From Bathynomus jamesi (lineage: Eukaryota > Arthropoda > Malacostraca > Isopoda > Cirolanidae), in contig JAJOZX010001737.1 in NCBI GenBank assembly GCA_023014485.1, positions 722,449-786,448 on the forward strand: a stretch of DNA of 64,000 nucleotides, read 5' to 3'. Positions 1 through 10,319 of this stretch are shown piece after piece (position 1 is the stretch's first letter; each line of letters opens with the position of its first letter). The notes below the pieces were generated by a model that was not told where the DNA came from, did not search any database, and was given only the letters and a program-made list of their open reading frames with translations. The position numbers were made by a program, and so were the translations under genes.

Positions 1-820
1 TTATACAGACACGGGTAGAAAAATTTTCTCTCTCTGTACAATTACCTAATTGAGTCCAAGATTATGCGGAATGTGCCCTCCTCCATTATCAATGCACGCT
101 CGCAACCTTGCTCACCATTGATCTACTGCATCAAGGATTTTTTTGTTGGTAATAAGCAGCAGTGATTTTGGCATTTTGATCAACAAAAACAATCTCTGAC
201 TTTTCTAACTTTGAAATAGAGATGGAAACCATGACTTTTTTGAGAAAAATGAGGACGTTCCCTGCAAAGTCGATCTAGACTGATAAATTTTTGTCCTGTC
301 TTCCATAAACTCGGTCATTTTGTGTTTATTTTTAAAGCAACCGTAAAGGTCTTCTCGTCGATGAACCATATTTTTGACACTTCTCTGTCTGGGAATCGAT
401 CTAACAGAGCACGACATTTTTCAACTCTTGCTTGCTTATTTGATGCAGAGAGCTTATGAACTTCGACTCTTTTAAAACATTTAAGACCCAGCTCATCTTT
501 TACTGTACGACGAACACTAGAGCAAGAAATACTAGTAGTTTCTGAAATTTCTCTAACGGACTTGTGGGTGTTGGGCCGTTCTTCTTGACTGCATATCATG
601 GATGAAACCGTGTCAATATTTTGCTCAGTACGTGATGTTTTTGGCCTTCCACTGCCTTCTTTTCGTTTGGACGATCCTGTGATATCGATTTTCTTTATGA
701 GATATTGAAGTCCAGGTATCGTCCATCGTTTATTTGGAAACTCTTCATTCGTTTTGCACCCCAGTGTTTCTCCTTACGCAGGTTCAATATCGATGCTTCA
801 TATTCCAAAGAGTATTTCAT
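1..820 (-). pseudogene. Decayed Tc1/mariner transposase
   Basis: A broken transposase read from about 820 (ATG at 818-820) down to the window edge. The clearest piece is 315-599, with a helix-turn-helix stretch (VREISETTSISCSSVRRTV) and the catalytic-domain motif WFIDEKTFTV. The reading then slips frame near 320 and continues as KMTEFMEDRTKIY at 205-340, followed by ITAAYYQQK-type sequence near 150-200. Another slip near 600-700 separates the N-terminal GSGRPKTSRTEQNID segment. The right part of the element probably lies outside the window, so the terminal repeats cannot be paired. Family assignment rests on motif order. The several frameshifts make it inactive. Confidence 0.8.
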
Positions 821-1116
821 TATGTTATAACTTGTTCACCAACTACAGCAGAATGATGATCTGAAATGAAAAAGGAAATAAATTAATTATTTTGTGTAAA
901 AATTAGGAAAATTAATTATTTATGGAGAAACTGACTGTCATCTGAAAGTATCAGTTGCTGACTTTGACCGCCTTTCAATTGAGCACCATATTCTGATACC
1001 TCCCTCCAGTTGTGAGCCTGTACCTCTACTCCTGGAGCGTTGAATCTAGATTCAAAGCCAGCGTTTGAAAGAGTAAAAGTATGGGTACAACATACGGCCT
1101 CAGCAGTAAGTTCAAT

Positions 1117-1177
1117 ATACAGGGTGAGCCACAATATTTTTTCAAAAGTTGGGTAATAGTTTTTTTTTGGCCCACCC

Positions 1178-1183
<6 letters not shown>
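1117..1183. mobile_element. Ultra-short mariner-like MITE (TIR pair only)
   Basis: Two inverted mariner-style ends, TATACAGGGTGAGCCA and its near complement TGGCCCACCCGGTATA, lie about 35 bp apart with no coding space between them. It abuts an (AT)n tract on the right. It looks like the minimal derivative of a TA-targeting element. Confidence 0.55.

Positions 1184-1214
<31 letters not shown>
1180..1214. repeat. (AT)n microsatellite
   Basis: About 35 bp of uninterrupted AT alternation directly flanking the mini-element at 1117-1183. Confidence 0.95.
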
Positions 1215-1219
<5 letters not shown>

Positions 1220-1484
1220 CTATTTACATTTCTCAAGTACATATTGAATGGAATCACCAAGGGTCACCCTTACGAAGTTTTCTCCTCCGGTACAGCGTTT
1301 TCAAGGTTCGGGGCTGGGGTTTCGTCACAGTGTAAGTGGTGCCTTGTTTTCGGGGACCATTTATCATCGCGGCTTCACGACGAAGTGCTCCCACGACGAA
1401 CAAGTCTCACTTCTTCAAGATTTACCACTCAAAATTCTTCAGTTCCTAATCGCCATTCGAAGCTGTAGCATCTATTTTTAACAG

Positions 1485-1630
1485 GCCCTCGCTTCGGCAT
1501 ACATTCGCTTAGGACTGCCCTCGCTTCGGCCCACACTCGCTTAGGACTACGCTCGCTTCGGCCCACACTCGCTTAGGACTACCCTCGCTTCGGCATACAT
1601 TCGCTTAGGACTGTCCTCGCTTCGGCCTAC
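1485..1630. repeat. 32-bp tandem repeat, about 4.6 copies
   Basis: Unit of 32 bp containing CCTCGCTTCGGC and CATTCGCTTAGGACT, repeated from 1485, 1517, 1549, 1581 and 1613. Copies differ at a few sites (GCATACATT versus GCCCACACT), and the two variants are arranged A-B-B-A-partial. The array is much more GC-rich than its surroundings. No reading frame of interest crosses it. Confidence 0.93.
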
Positions 1631-1990
1631 CTGTCATTCCTTTCAATCGCATGATCTTACAATTCATCAATAATCTAATTGAATTTTCATTAATATACTG
1701 TGCATTTGTTTTTCAATGTAATTAACATTAATTCCAGTAATTCAATCACTGTATTATTGCACATTCAATTGAAGCCATTGTAATATTAGTCACTGCAAAT
1801 ATTAATTTGTTTTGTTAATTAAAAGGTAAAAACCAAGTACATCTTTTTACCTTGTTTTGATCGAAAGATCAATGGTGACCCTAAACAATAATGAATTAAA
1901 TAATTATTTCGTTAACGAACCTAATCATTAATAACTACAGCTAAGTACAAATTAGAAGCCCACAAAGATGATGGCTATAACTTGGCCATT

Positions 1991-1992
<2 letters not shown>
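1631..1992. other. AT-rich DNA with no recognisable gene
   Basis: I see nothing here beyond AT-rich unique-looking sequence leading into the microsatellite at 1993. Confidence 0.6.
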
Positions 1993-2043
<51 letters not shown>

Positions 2044-2151
2044 ACACACAGACAGTGCATGGAACAAGGAACTCTTCTGGGATAATTAAATCCACTATAG
2101 TCCGAATAAATAATGGTAAATGACAAATACCATAGTTCCCATATATATATA

Positions 2152-2202
<51 letters not shown>
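1993..2202. repeat. Two (AT)n tracts bracketing a dispersed 100-bp repeat
   Basis: AT alternation at 1993-2040 and 2141-2202. Between them, 2041-2140 is a diverged copy of the arm of the palindrome at 29041-29382, sharing GGAACAAGGAACTCTTCTGG and TGACAAATACCATAGTT. Reading frames made of Ile-Tyr repeats in this stretch are artefacts. Confidence 0.9.
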
Positions 2203-2203
<1 letters not shown>

Positions 2204-2470
2204 TCTCATGCAATAAATTGTAGAGACTACTTTTCAACTAGTTTCAGTACCTTTTATACTTTCATTTCTTTGTAACAGCTTACATTAGAGTTTTAATCCA
2301 TTTCAATAACTGCCAATTTTATATTTTATATTTTCTTTCATTTGCACATTACTCGTAAGATCTCCTCGTAGTGCCAAGAGAGTACCAACATGTTTGATTC
2401 GCTTCGCATGCAGTCAGAAATAGAGGAATCAACACATGCACTTTATTCGTGTTCATTCGAACGCTCTCAC

Positions 2471-2495
2471 GCTCTCTCTCTCTCTCTCTCTCTCT
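2471..2495. repeat. (CT)n microsatellite
   Basis: About 25 bp of CT alternation in a segment otherwise without features. Confidence 0.9.
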
Positions 2496-2555
2496 GTTTT
2501 GAACAAATTGCGTTTTATTTAACAAATACACAATAAATAAATAAATATATATATA

Positions 2556-2778
2556 TGCGCCTCGGTGGTGTAGTGGTTAGCGTCGCTAACTACGAATCCA
2601 TCGGCCCCGGGATCGAGATCCAGTGACGGCAGCCGGCGCACAGCTAAACCCAGCTGTTCATCCTTCCACACAATAAAGAAAATTGGTTGGTAGATAAATG
2701 GGTACCCTGGGGTAGCTTAGTGGTTAAAACGCTGGGCTGCTGCTGGTGGGGCGTGGTTCGGATTCCACGTTAAACTTG
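2556..2778 (+). mobile_element. Dimeric tRNA-headed SINE, copy 1
   Basis: Two tRNA-like heads in series. Head 1 has an A-box-like GGTGTAGTGGTTAGCG, an arginine-like loop CTAACTACGAATCC and a B-box-like GGGATCGAGATCC. A linker (CCCAGCTGTTCATCCTTCCA, then GGTTGGTAGATAAATGGG) leads to head 2, which has TAGCTTAGTGGTTAAAACGC and GTGGTTCGGATTCC. Head 2 is shortened relative to the copy at 57870-58145. This is a Pol III-type SINE, not a tRNA gene. Confidence 0.8.
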
Positions 2779-3515
2779 TATATACACACGAGTGTATATA
2801 AGAGAGAGAGAATATTTGAGTCATTACAAAAATTTTAATTTCTCTTGGACTAAAACAAAAGTACTTTGTTGAAACGAACGTTTTATTATTTCGAGTTTTA
2901 GATTTTTTCTCTCTCTCGAATGAGCAACATGTCTTTGACAACACATTCTGTAGACAAGTGTCGTGCGGGTTAAGTTAAATTAGAGTAGCGTAGGTTAGGT
3001 TAAGGGAATAAGAATGTCTATAGAATGTTTTCTCAGCGAAGTGTATACATATATATTATATATATACATATGTTATGCGATGAATTTCACAATTAAACAC
3101 GTAAAATGAATGAATGATGTGGGTTTGCAACATATGTGTTATATTCAATTCATGAAACCAAACCTAACCTGCTTGGGTAGGTTAATAATGCGCAATGCGT
3201 AATTACGTTAGTTTGACTGGTTTTACATAATGACTGAAAAATACGGGTCGGTTTATTGTGCATCATTAAAATTAATTATCTTCGTTTGTTAATTGCAAAG
3301 AACAGAGAAAGCCGAATTGAAGATGAAAAATTCAGTTTCCGAAAAGGCGGATGTCGAATAGCGTAGTTTTCGGTTGAACGAAATGAAGATGATCAGGAAA
3401 AGAAAACAGGATTTGCGTGAACTAATTTAATATTTGTGGGAAATGACGTTGGCGAATAAAGAGGAAAAATAAAAAAAAGGGGTATATATATAATTACGCT
3501 CGTCTACACTAAAAA
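2779..3515. other. Intergenic DNA, no gene seen
   Basis: AT-rich sequence with a few GGTTAGGTTAAG-type runs near 2990-3010 and 3160-3185, resembling degenerate arthropod telomere units, and a TATACATATATATTATATAT palindrome near 3045. No credible reading frame. Confidence 0.55.
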
Positions 3516-3519
3516 CTTC

Positions 3520-4080
3520 CTAACATCTTGAATGTTCGGCCTATATTAACTGACTAGCCCTTATTTCAAGGCTTGAAGTTTCGTCTTACAAGTGGCAGAC
3601 AGGACATTTCGCCACATCTCTCATTTTAGCAAATAGTCTTTCCAAGGTTGTGGTCAGAAATCTCGGAAACGCCGGTATGAGACGAAAGAGCGTGCTATAC
3701 ACTTTCTCTGATAGCAAAGAAGTGATTTGGAAGCTGCAGTTTACCTGTAAAGTTTTCATGATCTGGGTTTGCAGCATGTTCTGAAAGTTCAACACCTTCC
3801 TAAATGCATAGAAAGATACGTTGACCCATGTTCGAACTCACATGCATTAGAGTCTATTCCCTTATGATTACGATGCGCGTAGATTATGTCTTGGCACTGT
3901 TCACTTTTAGTGTTTCCATAAATGAAGGAAGTCCAAGGATCTTTTGTAGTTTTCTTTATTCGGACTATGGCGATTCCAATAATTTTGGTCGTAATCTTGA
4001 TGTGATGAAATATCGTGTATACCACTCGAAAGAGGAAACTTCAAATTTTAAAATAAAGCCCAACCAGTTTCTAGATATTC
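3520..4080. mobile_element. Fold-back element FB-1, copy 1
   Basis: The left part (about 3540-3700) and the right part (about 3950-4060) are diverged inverted repeats: CTTGAAGTTTCGTC..ACAAGTGG on the left matches, in reverse complement, the CCACTCGAAAGAGG region on the right. The left part also aligns directly with 49620-49810 (shared GCAGGACATTTC-type, GCCGGTA and GAGATGAAAGA-type words), so this is a dispersed family. The open frames here do not resemble known proteins. Confidence 0.65.
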
Positions 4081-4135
4081 CCAGTATTTAAAAACGTATA
4101 TTATAGACATGCAGACCTTTTGATTCATCCCGTGT

Positions 4136-4151
4136 GTATATATATATATAT

Positions 4152-4189
<38 letters not shown>
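4136..4189. repeat. Compound (TA)n(AG)n microsatellite
   Basis: TA alternation at 4136-4152 runs directly into 37 bp of AG alternation. Confidence 0.95.
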
Positions 4190-4191
<2 letters not shown>

Positions 4192-4400
4192 GACAAAAGT
4201 AAATAGGCATCACGATGATTGTCCTCAAAAACAAATGGCAAAGCTCAGCAATGCAATGGAATGCCAAAACGTGTTTTAGCGTTACATAATGCAAAGGGCA
4301 AAGCAACAAGATTCTAAGTACAGTATATTGATTCAATACATCTTTTATGTATTGATTTTTATTATCAAATGAAAAACTGGAAAAACCGAAGGGGTGTTCA

Positions 4401-4445
<45 letters not shown>

Positions 4446-4448
<3 letters not shown>

Positions 4449-5152
4449 TGATGGCGAACCACTGACCCGCGGGTCAAGTACTGGACCCACGAGGCAAATT
4501 TTAGTGACCCACGAGCTCTTATTTAAATAAAATATAACTTTAATTTTTAATATTTTCTGCCTTACAGTTTTAAAATTATTTTATTCAAAATTATTTTATT
4601 CAGTTTGAAGATCTTCAGTTATCAGCTTTTCATTGGCTTGACATTAGTAATTTAGAAATGGAATTAGTTGACTTCCAAGAAAGTGCAGTATGGAAGACTA
4701 AATTTATTGAACTTAATCTGAAGTTACAAGAAAAGGAATTGGAGTCGTCAATTTTGGGTGTAACCAGAGAACAGCAGTCGAGAAATAGAGTAGAGAATCT
4801 TATTCTTGCAGAATGGAACTCTTTACCAAATTCTTTTGCATCGATGCAAAAGCTAGCATTAGCTCTGCTAACGATGTTTTGGTTCATCTTATTCGTGTGA
4901 ACAGTTGTTTTCCTCCATGAATTTTGTCAAATCCACCACTAGGAATCGCCTTGGCACAGATATGAGTGCTGCATGTGTGAGACTAAAGACAACTAAATAT
5001 AAACCTCAGATCAAAACATTAGTAGCTAAAATCCAACAACAAATTTCTCACTAAAATAGTTAGTAAGTAAATTATTGTGACCCAATTTCATTTTTTTAAA
5101 AATCAAAAGTAACAAAAATGACCCCCCCAGCAAAAAAGGTTCGCCACCACTG
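4446..5152 (+). mobile_element. hAT transposon deletion derivative
   Basis: Ends are CAGTGATGGCGAACC on the left and GGTTCGCCACCACTG on the right, an inverted pair of hAT type (14 of 15 matching). Subterminal GACCC motifs lie inside both ends. It is inserted in an AT tract, so the 8-bp target duplication cannot be read reliably. At 707 bp it keeps only the 3' end of a transposase. Confidence 0.82.
4658..5054 (+). pseudogene. hAT transposase C-terminal fragment
   Basis: An open stretch begins at 4658 (MELVDFQESAVWKTKF). After one frame break near 4895 it continues as CEQLFSSMNFVKS..RNRLGTDMS..CVRLKTTKY and stops at 5054. The order C-E-x-x-F-S-x-M-N-x-x-K-x-x-x-R-N-R-L is the C-terminal dimerisation region of ZBED5/DUF4371-type hAT proteins. 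The BED finger and most of the catalytic core are missing. It is a dead remnant inside the element at 4446-5152. Confidence 0.8.
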
Positions 5153-5206
5153 GCCTATATAAAGATATGCAAAAATTACCCCGTGTATGTTTATGCATGA
5201 TATTCC

Positions 5207-5232
5207 ATATATATATATATATATATATATAT
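5207..5232. repeat. (AT)n microsatellite
   Basis: About 26 bp of AT alternation between the hAT derivative and the SINE at 5364. Confidence 0.9.
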
Positions 5233-5363
5233 GTGAATCTTCTTGTGATCTGATCTCGTGCATTTGTGTTGCCTTTGGGAGGAAATACAAACTTGCTGTA
5301 CATCTTGCTACTGATGAAGGATGCACCTCGCCCCATAAAACTAGGAGTATCTGAAATGAAAGT

Positions 5364-5535
5364 TGTTCGTAGCTCAGTGGGTGACACCTTTTCCCTATAA
5401 GCGAAGTAAAGACACTGTGGTCGGGGGTTCGACTCTCGATGACAGTGCTAATAATAGTAATCCCGGATAGCGCAATGGGTTGCCACATTTGTCTAGCCTC
5501 AGTATTGTACCAGTTTCTGGCCCTCCTGAAGGAAT
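5364..5535 (+). mobile_element. tRNA-headed SINE family C, copy 1
   Basis: Head contains CGTAGCTCAGTGGGTGACAC (A box) and GGGGGTTCGACTCTCG (B box). The body has GCGCAATGGGTTGCCACAT and the tail CCAGTTTCTGGCCCTCC. The same order recurs at 28790-28932, 45508-45672 and, inverted, 48165-48345. The extra loop CCTATAAGCGAAG between the boxes is not tRNA-like in length. Confidence 0.8.
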
Positions 5536-5599
5536 ATTGTTATCTGTAATGCAAACATAACGACATGAGTAAGGAAACAATTTTGGATCAGACTGTTCA

Positions 5600-6620
5600 T
5601 TTTATTAAAATAACTCAAAGTACTGTTGCTTCCAGAGGTGATGAGCCAGTAAGGAAGTACGTTGACCCTCTATGTTCTTAGCAATGAAGCTGCGAGCTGC
5701 TCGTACCCTTTCTCGTTGTATGTTTAGAGCGGTACTTTGCAAAAACAGTGAAACCTTTGCTTTCTTTCTACATACGACTCAAGCTGCAAATATAACCGCC
5801 ATCTTTCTCGATACATCGTTCAATCCGGTTTTCCAAAGACCTGAAAATATTTCTTAGTTGCTGCTGAGTACTGTCTTGCTGAAAGAAGGTAGTATCTGAA
5901 AGATTTAATTCTCTTAGTTCAGTGATAAAGAAATTCTGCAACAATGCAAGGTAATGGTCACCACTGACTGTTGGTTCTTCAAAAAAAGATAGGACTAATG
6001 ATGCATGACTTTCTGAATGGGCAGCAGACATTGATTTTTGCCGTCTCTTTTATGTTACCAAATTTCATAAGGTTTCTCTGTCCCCTAAATGCGGCTATTG
6101 TGGCGGTTGACTTTGCCACTAATGTGGAATGTTGCCTCATCAGAAAATGTCAACTCCTTCAGAAACCCAAGGAAATTCTTGATTTCTGATTGGCACTATT
6201 CACAGAAATCTCATCTTACATCTTCCATTTACATTTGAACCACCTGAATCTTGTATGCATGTTCATGCAATTTCACCTTGAGAATTTTGTGCACTGTTGA
6301 TTACAGGATGTTTAGTTCATCGGAAGCACGTCGCAACGATTTCCGTGGAGTCCTCTCAAGTGCTTCCTGGAGGATGGCCACAGTCTCCTCATTAATTCGA
6401 GGCCTCTTGGATCGAAAGTTGTCATTCACTGACCCAGTTTCTTTAAACCTTTTTATCCAATTATTAATTGAGTTCCTTTGTGGTGCATCTTTCTGGTAAT
6501 GAACAGTGAACTTTCTTCTCACAGCTGTTATGGACTTCAGTTCTGCTGGCCATAAAACACAATCAACCCTTTTTTCTACTCTCGCCATTTTCAATCAGTT
6601 TCAGCATCTACGTTGACTTG
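5600..6620 (-). pseudogene. Decayed mariner-type transposase (DUF4817 N-terminus)
   Basis: The N-terminal piece at 6301-6594 is intact for 97 residues: the first helix-turn-helix (AVRRKFTVHYQKDAPQRNSI, NNWIKRFKETGSV) followed by RPRINEETVAILQEAL and SPRKSLRRAS-type sequence. The reading then shifts frame into SEIKNFLGFLKELTFSDEATFHISG (first catalytic Asp in FSDEATFH) and later TTFFQQDSTQQQL at 5768-6031, where the second Asp sits in QQDS. At least three frame breaks and stops. A likely right terminal repeat near 6719-6746 was not matched on the left. Confidence 0.8.
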
Positions 6621-7630
6621 AAATAAAGAAAAAGTTTAATAATAATTATGCTTCCATATATCTTTTTAAGTTTGCTTCTATCATGTATACATCAGAAGTT
6701 ATTAAAGTTTATTAAAGTTGCGCAAGGACTTTGTTATCACCTTGTATATATGTATATGATTAGGAAATATAGTCATTTATGAGCCGTTCATAACCAAAGG
6801 TAACCGACAATAATCGGTAATGTGAACCCAGACCCTTCGATTTGATAATGAATTCACTGAAAAACAAAGAAATACAGTCATGAATTCTTACGTTATAATT
6901 TACTTTTGTTTACATAGTTTTACACAGTAAATTTGTAAAATGAGGAAATGTTTATCTGTAAAATAGCTGTTCATTAAACTTTTTCTTTTGCTAGTACAGT
7001 ATATGGGAAGATTTAAACTTCTTTTGCAACATTCTTTCATGCTTTGTGTTCAAAGTTCTTATAAAAAAATCATTTATGGAATGTTCTTTATTGCTCTCCT
7101 CTATCTATCTATCTATCTATTTAACTAACTATTTTCAGTGTGATTCTTTAACTATTTCACCTTCAAAATTTAATTAAAAATCATGCGGAAAATTTTAATA
7201 ATCCTTATATTTGGTGTACTTCATCCCAACATGTTTCTGTTTTTAGGTTAGGCAAGACTATGGTCGACTATATGTTACAAAACGATAATCAGATAAAACA
7301 CACACACACACACACAAAAAAAAAAATAGAATAAGGATTTGCCCAGCAACCAGACTTTGCTAGGGTCATTTCTAAAAAAATTATTATTAATCTTTAATTC
7401 ATGCACAAATAAAATTTATGATACCTGTATGTGCCTGTTTGTAGTGCTGACTAAAGATTCATTGCAAATAGCCTGACTATTCTTTATAAAAGTCTGTAGC
7501 AACGGCTGGTCACTAAGTAAATTAGTTTTTAAGGAAGTAACGTTTCTGATCATTAGTTAATTTGTGGTTATATAGACTATTCGTCGGAGGTCGGAGGAGC
7601 TATAAACTAGGCTAGAGTAGCATAGCTTTT
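6621..7630. other. AT-rich DNA, no gene seen
   Basis: Contains a (TCTA)n run near 7100-7120 and a (CA)n run near 7298-7314. Nothing else is interpretable. Confidence 0.55.
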
Positions 7631-7636
7631 CTTAGT

Positions 7637-7933
7637 ATGGAGGAAGATGCTTTCATAGTGAAATGGTACTATTATAGTTATAATTTACCAGTGATTGTGC
7701 AAAAAGACTTTAAAAGCATTTCACACGATGTTCCTGTCAGAAAGATAATTTGGCGTATTCCTCTAAAAGCAGCGTTTGAACGTGAAACCCGCTCATTTCT
7801 ACTAAAAAACGCTAGAAGCCATTACGTTGCCTGGATCCGTCACGTGATTTTGCAAAGGGAGAACACTTTGAATATGTATGCACCTCTAAATTCCACACCC
7901 ATCCTTCGACACGAATCGTGCCAAGTTTCGTGA
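7637..7933 (+). CDS. Short ORF with mariner-like N-terminus, origin uncertain
   Basis: A 98-residue frame. Its first 50 residues (MEEDAFIVKWYYYSYN, then VIVQKDFKSISHDVP, VRKIIWRI) resemble the first helix-turn-helix of DUF4817 mariner transposases. After about residue 45 the similarity ends, and the rest (YVAWIRHVILQRENTLNMYA) is not recognised. I see no terminal repeats around it. It is most likely a truncated transposon relic whose frame happens to stay open. A small host gene is possible but unsupported. Confidence 0.4.
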   Translation: MEEDAFIVKWYYYSYNLPVIVQKDFKSISHDVPVRKIIWRIPLKAAFERETRSFLLKNARSHYVAWIRHVILQRENTLNMYAPLNSTPILRHESCQVS

Positions 7934-8222
7934 AAGTAAGTTAATCCAGTGTTTTTTATAATTATTATTTGAAAGTGTGGCATAATTATAGAATCATCCT
8001 ATACTTTTTGCCAACACATTTTGAACCAATGAAGGTGAGTGTATAGCCAGTTGTCCGTGCATTAAAAAAAATAATAGGCTTTGGTAAAATTGTGAAGAAT
8101 TATTTGAATGGTTCTGTGGTAGTGCTCTCATTTCAGTCATCACTTTATAGAAACAATATCCAAGTTTATTGTATACTTTGAGACCATTGAGTGATTTAAA
8201 AATGAAAATATTTACAAAGGAT

Positions 8223-8245
8223 AACACACACACACACACACACAC

Positions 8246-8288
<43 letters not shown>
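8223..8288. repeat. Compound (CA)n(TA)n microsatellite
   Basis: CA alternation at 8223-8247 runs into TA alternation to 8288, with one ATT interruption. Confidence 0.95.
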
Positions 8289-8290
<2 letters not shown>

Positions 8291-8454
8291 ACGTTTTCAT
8301 TCATGTGTACGCAGTTCTGCATAAATTCAGAGATAATTTAATAATTTCCAACTTCATCCAACTTAATTTCCATATAATACTACCTGACAGTTTATCAGAC
8401 ATAGGTCTAGATTTTATGTATGAAACTAACTTCCCCATTACATCGTTGTTATTA

Positions 8455-8675
8455 CCACCACTCCAGAACGCCACTTACCGTTAGATCGGCGAAGTTGAGC
8501 GACGTTGGGCTTGTTCAGCAAGTGAATGGGTGACACCGTCCTCTGCGTTCAGATGATGTAGCGACCCGTAGATGGTTTAGGTTCGACGTGAAGTTGTAGG
8601 TTTCTTTCATCACGTTATTTCTGCCGTTGCGAAGGAGATTAAACAACCGCAAGCACTAGGATTGTTTATTACAAC
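8455..8675 (+). mobile_element. 5S-rRNA-headed SINE, copy 1
   Basis: The segment GATCGGCGAAGTTGAGCGAC, then GTTGGGCTTGTTCAGCAAGT and GAATGGGTGACACC follows the internal-promoter half of 5S rRNA in order (CGATCACCGAAGTTAAGC, GTCGGGC, TTGGATGGGTGACC). It lacks the 5' half of 5S and continues into an unrelated tail (TGCCGTTGCGAAGGAG, then AAACAACC). It is therefore a SINE3-type retroelement, not a 5S gene. Two inverted copies lie at 42915-43145 and 55600-55785. Confidence 0.8.
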
Positions 8676-8807
8676 CATCATCAACATCGACTTCTTCAGG
8701 ATTATCATCTTGATCGGTTATAGGCCTAAAAACCCTTTAAACTCGCCTCCGCTTCGTATGTTGTTTGCATGTTCGTGAGTTTATCAGCATTTTTTTTTTA
8801 AATCGAT

Positions 8808-9010
8808 CGGTTAGGGCGCCACCCGGCAGTGCTGAGACTCCGCTGAGTCTTGGGTTCGAACCCCCGTGCTGTCTAGAGCTGGGCGGTTAACTTTTCTGTA
8901 TCTAACTTACGTCACGACGAAGCGGTGGGCTGGCAACCCCGCTTTAACTGATTTTGGCTGAGGTAGCCCAGGCTTCCTACTTCCTTGGGGGATATGGTAT
9001 TGGTACATGA
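8808..9010 (+). mobile_element. tRNA-headed SINE
   Basis: A-box-like GGTTAGGGCGCCACC and a strong B box GGGTTCGAACCCCC about 45 bp downstream, followed by a non-tRNA body with AGCGGTGGGCTGGCAACCCC and TGAGGTAGCCCAGGC. The T-arm pairs well but no acceptor stem closes, so it is a SINE head rather than a tRNA gene. No second copy seen in this window. Confidence 0.6.
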
Positions 9011-9244
9011 TGTTACCTTTTTGATTTTTTTTGATTGGTTCGAAAAGTTGTCACACACAGGGCGAGATAGTTTAGGGTAGGTACACATGCAGGAGTAAGT
9101 TGTTAAGCGTCTTGTCTAATTGCTAAGGACATTAGGTTCAAATTTATTGTTCAAAAGGCATTAGAAAGAGAAGAGAAGTACAGTTTTTATTTTTCAGTAA
9201 GGACAGAATTTTAAGTACTATACCTAAAGAAGTGCCAAACATAA

Positions 9245-10065
9245 GGCAAGGCTTAACGTGCCCGGTTGCCCGAAGCAACCATTTGCAGTGTCGGACAACC
9301 AAACGGTGACCCTGGTTGCCGAGAGGACAACCATTTTTCTGGGATTTTTTTTGGTCTATTTTCTGATGTATTGTACACATTTTAAAGCACCAGATATGAG
9401 GTCATGTTGCGGAACAGATGTTTGTTGTTCGGAGTTGGGACTAGATGGCGTTAGTAATCAAACCATTGAATTACGAATGGCGGTGGTGGTAATGGTAATC
9501 TCGACCATTACTGACCATATTTAAACGTGATATATAATTTCCTGTGCAAATCTTCAAAACAGACAGTTATATTTGTGGCAAAGCAGAGTTAAGGTAGGTC
9601 GAAACACTTTTGATCGTAAATAAAGAGAAATGTAGCCGCTGTAAGGGCCAACTGCCAGACAACTAGCACAACGATTAGCCTATCGTAACTATCGTGAATT
9701 ACACTCAATAACCTAATGAATAAAGTGACATTACTTCATATTTTTCTTGATAATTATAATGGTTATTTGTCTAGAATGCATATGTCAGGGTAGTGAGTGT
9801 GTAGAAACCGGAGTTGGCATGGTGCATTAGACCTAGTGTAAGCCTAAAGTAGGCTAACTTTACAGTTTTCCTAATGATTTTTTTTTATATATATATAAAT
9901 ATATAAATATAATTATTATTATACTATAATTATTTTAGATAGTTATTTTGTGTTTCTGTAAGCACATTAGTGGGGTATAAGTGAAAATAAGTGCCAAATA
10001 GCTTTGCTTTGTATTACGGTACTAGAATGGATTTTTTCCCCATATATATATATATACACTGTACA

Positions 10066-10132
<67 letters not shown>

Positions 10133-10205
10133 GGGAAAAGGTCGGGCAACCATTTGGCAACCTTTGGTTGCCCGACAGGGTAACCAGCGAAAAAACTGAA
10201 TGTTA
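9245..10205. mobile_element. Candidate non-autonomous DNA element with GGTTGCC-rich ends
   Basis: The left end (9245-9330) has AGGCTTAAC, CGGTTGCCCG and GTCGGACAACCAAACGGT. The reverse complement of the right end (10140-10210) has AGGCCTTAAC, CTGGTTACCCTG and GTCGGGCAACCAAAGGT in similar order. Each end is also internally palindromic. Internal sequence codes for nothing recognisable. Family unknown, and the match is imperfect. Confidence 0.4.
10041..10129. repeat. (AT)n microsatellite
   Basis: Two AT tracts, the longer about 63 bp (10066-10128), split by CACTGTACAG, near the right end of the candidate element at 9245-10205. Confidence 0.95.
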
Positions 10206-10319
10206 AGGCCTGTAAGGCAATGAAAGTTACCTTTCATGGCAGTAATTATTTACACTTGCAAAAATCGCCCTCTGGGTGTGATATTTTTTCTAGTTGTTGT
10301 TGTTGGTTAGCCGATCAGC

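Noticed and set aside
1941..2237. Long frames of Ile-Tyr, Cys-Val, Arg-Glu or Leu-Ser repeats here and at many other places
   Set aside because: They are translations of AT, GT, GA and CT microsatellites and carry no gene information.
2556..2640. Functional tRNA gene, here and at 8808, 28535, 44940 and 58030
   Set aside because: A and B boxes are good but acceptor stems do not close and each is fused to a repeated non-tRNA body, as in SINEs.
8485..8560. 5S rRNA gene
   Set aside because: The 5' half of 5S is absent and the 3' side runs into a SINE body that recurs elsewhere.
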